From Pseudoalteromonas lipolytica (lineage in GTDB: Bacteria; Pseudomonadota; Gammaproteobacteria; Enterobacterales; Alteromonadaceae), in NCBI RefSeq assembly GCF_001306915.1, contig NZ_LJTC01000002.1, positions 630,108 to 694,107 on the forward strand: 64,000 bases of DNA, written 5' to 3'. The notes below the pieces were generated by a model. The model worked only from the letters and a program-made list of their open reading frames with translations, made no database searches and was not told the DNA's origin. A program made the translations under genes and the position numbers. Shown piece after piece: positions 62,099-64,000 of this stretch (its first letter is position 1; each line of letters starts with the position of its first letter).

Positions 62099-63067
62099 AT
62101 GAGCATAAATCAACTAACACTTGATCAAATAAAGGGGCTTGCGTTAAAGCGAGAGTTCTTTATTTACTACATATTTCTAACCGTGATGCTGTTATTTACT
62201 GTGACGCTTCATGACAGTGGCTTCTTTAGCCTAACTAACTTCATGAATATCGTAAGACAAACAGCCCCCGTCACTATTATGGCAATTGGACTAACATTTG
62301 CGTTAGCTGTTGGACACATTGATTTATCAATAGGCGCTGTCGTCGCACTGTCGGCCTTAGTTGGTGCAATTTTACTACAGCATGTTGGTATTCCTCTTGC
62401 AGTAGTTGGCGCCTTAAGCGTAGGGCTGATTGTAGGTCTGATTAACGGCTTACTAATCGAGCGTTTACAGGTCTCGTCTTTGCTTATTACCTTAGGAACT
62501 ATGGGTGTAATCACCGGCGTTGCAAGACAAATTACTAATTTAGAGTCTGTACCAATTATTGACCAAACTTTTACCGCTTTTTTTGGTGCCGGCGAGCTAT
62601 TTGGTGTGCCATCTTTGCTTATTTGGACCCTTGTTATCGCAGTTATTGCCTATGTAGTTTTAACTAAGCTTTCTTTTGGTCGCCACTTGCTTGCTGTAGG
62701 CGGTAGTCCAAAAGCAGCACTTGCTATGGGCATTAAAGTAACCCGAATTCGACTTTATGCATTGGTTATATCTTCTTTAGCCGCTGCCCTTGCAGGTCTG
62801 TTATATGCAGGTCGCTTACATGGCGCACGTTACACACTCGGTGAAGCAGACTTATTAACGGTTATTGCCGCCGTAGCTATTGGCGGAACCAGTCTTTTTG
62901 GTGGGCGCGCTTGCATAATTGGCGCAATTTTAGGCTCTTGGTTAATGGGCATGATTAATAATGGACTTATTCTTTCTGGTTTTTCAACCAATGAACAAAT
63001 GATTGCACGCGGTGTAATTTTAGTTATTGCCGTAGCTATTGGCGTCAAGGAGTTAAAAAATGGTTAG
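62099..63067 (+). CDS. ABC sugar permease (RbsC-like)
   Basis: A 322-residue inner-membrane permease with about ten hydrophobic segments. GHIDLSIGAVVALSALVGAI is the typical RbsC block, and the EAA-like loop KLSFGRHLLAVGGSPKAALAMG is also present. It is translationally close to both neighbours: 8 bases from the binding-protein gene, 8 bases overlapping the ATPase gene. AAGGA before the ATG. Confidence 0.9.
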   Translation: MSINQLTLDQIKGLALKREFFIYYIFLTVMLLFTVTLHDSGFFSLTNFMNIVRQTAPVTIMAIGLTFALAVGHIDLSIGAVVALSALVGAILLQHVGIPLAVVGALSVGLIVGLINGLLIERLQVSSLLITLGTMGVITGVARQITNLESVPIIDQTFTAFFGAGELFGVPSLLIWTLVIAVIAYVVLTKLSFGRHLLAVGGSPKAALAMGIKVTRIRLYALVISSLAAALAGLLYAGRLHGARYTLGEADLLTVIAAVAIGGTSLFGGRACIIGAILGSWLMGMINNGLILSGFSTNEQMIARGVILVIAVAIGVKELKNG

Positions 63068-63833
63068 AACAGCACTCGATCAAGTCGCCTTAGAAGTTCG
63101 AAACATTAGAAAAAGTTTTGGCGGTGTTCACGCACTTCAAGGAGTTAATTTTACCATTAATAAAGGCGAAGTTGTTGGCTTACTTGGAGACAACGGCGCA
63201 GGTAAATCAACTTTAGTTCGCTGCGTTTCAGGCATTCATAGCCCTGACGAAGGAGAGATTATTGTCAATGGTCATGAGGTCAATATTAACTCCCCTCTTG
63301 ATGCACGAAACGTTGGAATCGAAACTGTTTTCCAAGACTTAGCTATGGTGCCTGAGTTTAATATTACGGAAAACTTATTCCTTAATCGTGAAATAAAACA
63401 CAAAAACCCAATTCTTCGTAAACTTGGCTGGCTAGATAAAAAAGCGATGGAGAAAAAAGCCAAGAAAGCATTGAACCGGCTTAATAGCCGTATTCCGAGC
63501 TTCGAAGAACAAATTTACCGTTTATCGGGAGGCCAGCGTCAAGCAGTTGCTATTGCACGAGCAGTAAACTGGGGAGCTGATATCGTTATCATGGACGAAC
63601 CAACAGCCGCTTTAGGTGTGGAACAAAGTGCTCAAGTCAACGAGCTTATTAACCTCATCAGTTCGCAAGGTGTTGCCGTATTACTGATCAGTCATAATAT
63701 GCAGCATGTCGTCGAAACATGCGACAGAGCTGTTGTACTTTACCAAGGTCGATCAGTCGCCGATGTTGCAGTTTCAGAGGTAACTAAAGAAGACTTAGTA
63801 AGCTTAATCACAGGCGCTAAAACAGCGGCATAA
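63060..63833 (+). CDS. ABC sugar transporter ATPase, single-domain
   Basis: A 257-residue nucleotide-binding subunit. Walker A GDNGAGKST, signature LSGGQRQAVAIARA and Walker B DIVIMDEPTAA are all intact, followed by the H-loop LLISHN. Ribose-type systems often use a ~500-residue double ATPase; this one has a single cassette, so it acts as a homodimer as in FrcA-type systems. Overlaps the permease gene by 8 bases. Confidence 0.9.
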   Translation: MVRTALDQVALEVRNIRKSFGGVHALQGVNFTINKGEVVGLLGDNGAGKSTLVRCVSGIHSPDEGEIIVNGHEVNINSPLDARNVGIETVFQDLAMVPEFNITENLFLNREIKHKNPILRKLGWLDKKAMEKKAKKALNRLNSRIPSFEEQIYRLSGGQRQAVAIARAVNWGADIVIMDEPTAALGVEQSAQVNELINLISSQGVAVLLISHNMQHVVETCDRAVVLYQGRSVADVAVSEVTKEDLVSLITGAKTAA

Positions 63834-63845
63834 AGGAGTATGAGA

Positions 63846-64000
63846 ATGAGTATAGAAAAAAAAGTAGCCCAGTTAATCGACACACTTCCCTTAGCCGAAA
63901 AAGTTGGCCAACTGTTTTTACTCGCATTTGCAGGAAAAGACTACGATTACGCAAAAACATTAGTCAAACAGTTTCATGTTGGTGGTTTTTATATCACAGA
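63846..64000 (+). CDS. Glycoside hydrolase family 3 (beta-glucosidase-like), 3' end outside window
   Basis: First 51 codons only. ATG at 63846 with AAGGAG nine bases before it. LAEKVGQLFLLAF and HVGGFYI are the opening of the family 3 beta-glucosidase/N-acetylglucosaminidase fold (S/T-x-x-E-K-V-G-Q-L). It follows the ABC operon by 12 bases and is therefore part of it. No signal peptide, so the enzyme would act on imported glycoside in the cytoplasm. Confidence 0.75.
   Translation, partial: MSIEKKVAQLIDTLPLAEKVGQLFLLAFAGKDYDYAKTLVKQFHVGGFYIT

Noticed and set aside
1..64000. CRISPR array, tRNA, rRNA, complete IS or prophage
   Set aside because: No regularly spaced repeats, cloverleaf-like genes, transposase, integrase or phage structural genes were seen in the window.

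Overview
The window looks like a chromosomal segment of a marine gammaproteobacterium of the Alteromonadales, most likely Pseudoalteromonas. This is inferred from the AT-rich composition, three large TonB-dependent receptors, many secreted or lipoprotein hydrolases, GGDEF proteins, and a cadaverine-hydroxamate (bisucaberin/desferrioxamine-type) siderophore operon. No rRNA, tRNA, CRISPR array, prophage or complete insertion sequence was seen. The segment enters inside a TonB-dependent receptor gene and ends inside a glycoside hydrolase family 3 gene.

Region 1-9.9 kb. A truncated TonB receptor overlaps a di-haem cytochrome c peroxidase/MauG-type gene. Next is a phosphate-scavenging locus: a TonB receptor followed by a dual-domain beta-propeller phytase lipoprotein. 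Divergent from it is a two-gene unit encoding a degenerate GGDEF membrane protein and an AraC-type regulator. Two Pho-box-like sites, one per direction and each with a -10-like hexamer 10 nt downstream, suggest PhoB control of both units.

Region 9.9-31.5 kb. Mostly independent housekeeping or accessory genes: an LctP lactate permease, a DedA/VTT protein, an intact diguanylate cyclase, a DUF3754 (TMEM143-like) protein and an S9 peptidase. A ROK repressor is divergent from an FHS sugar transporter across a 33-bp palindrome. Further on are a pair of mutually similar small membrane proteins, a periplasmic binding protein overlapping a TPR histidine kinase, PrpE, an asparagine-synthetase-like protein without the glutaminase cysteine, a DUF2799 lipoprotein, a PAS-GGDEF protein, a CRY-DASH photolyase and a VOC protein.

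Region 31.6-48.5 kb. An ImpA-like HELGH metallopeptidase lipoprotein, a MITE-like repeat, an MFS pump, a catecholate-type TonB receptor, an alpha/beta hydrolase, a ClpP/crotonase-like periplasmic protein and a Tat-exported PhoX-like protein. Then come a lipoprotein and a MipA/OmpV porin-like gene whose last strand is shifted out of frame at an A6 run. Divergent from these is a NarL-type two-component system, with a perfect inverted repeat between. DUF4920 and PepSY-helix genes follow.

Region 48.5-57 kb. A Fur-box-controlled siderophore operon: PLP decarboxylase, N-hydroxylase, MFS exporter, fused acyltransferase-NIS synthetase and a FhuF-like ferric-siderophore reductase. It is followed by a divergent Lrp/AsnC regulator and LysE exporter pair.

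Region 57-64 kb. An unrecognised lipoprotein, a MepA-like murein endopeptidase, and a ROK regulator divergent from a sugar ABC importer (binding protein, permease, single-domain ATPase) whose operon runs into a GH3 glycosidase.
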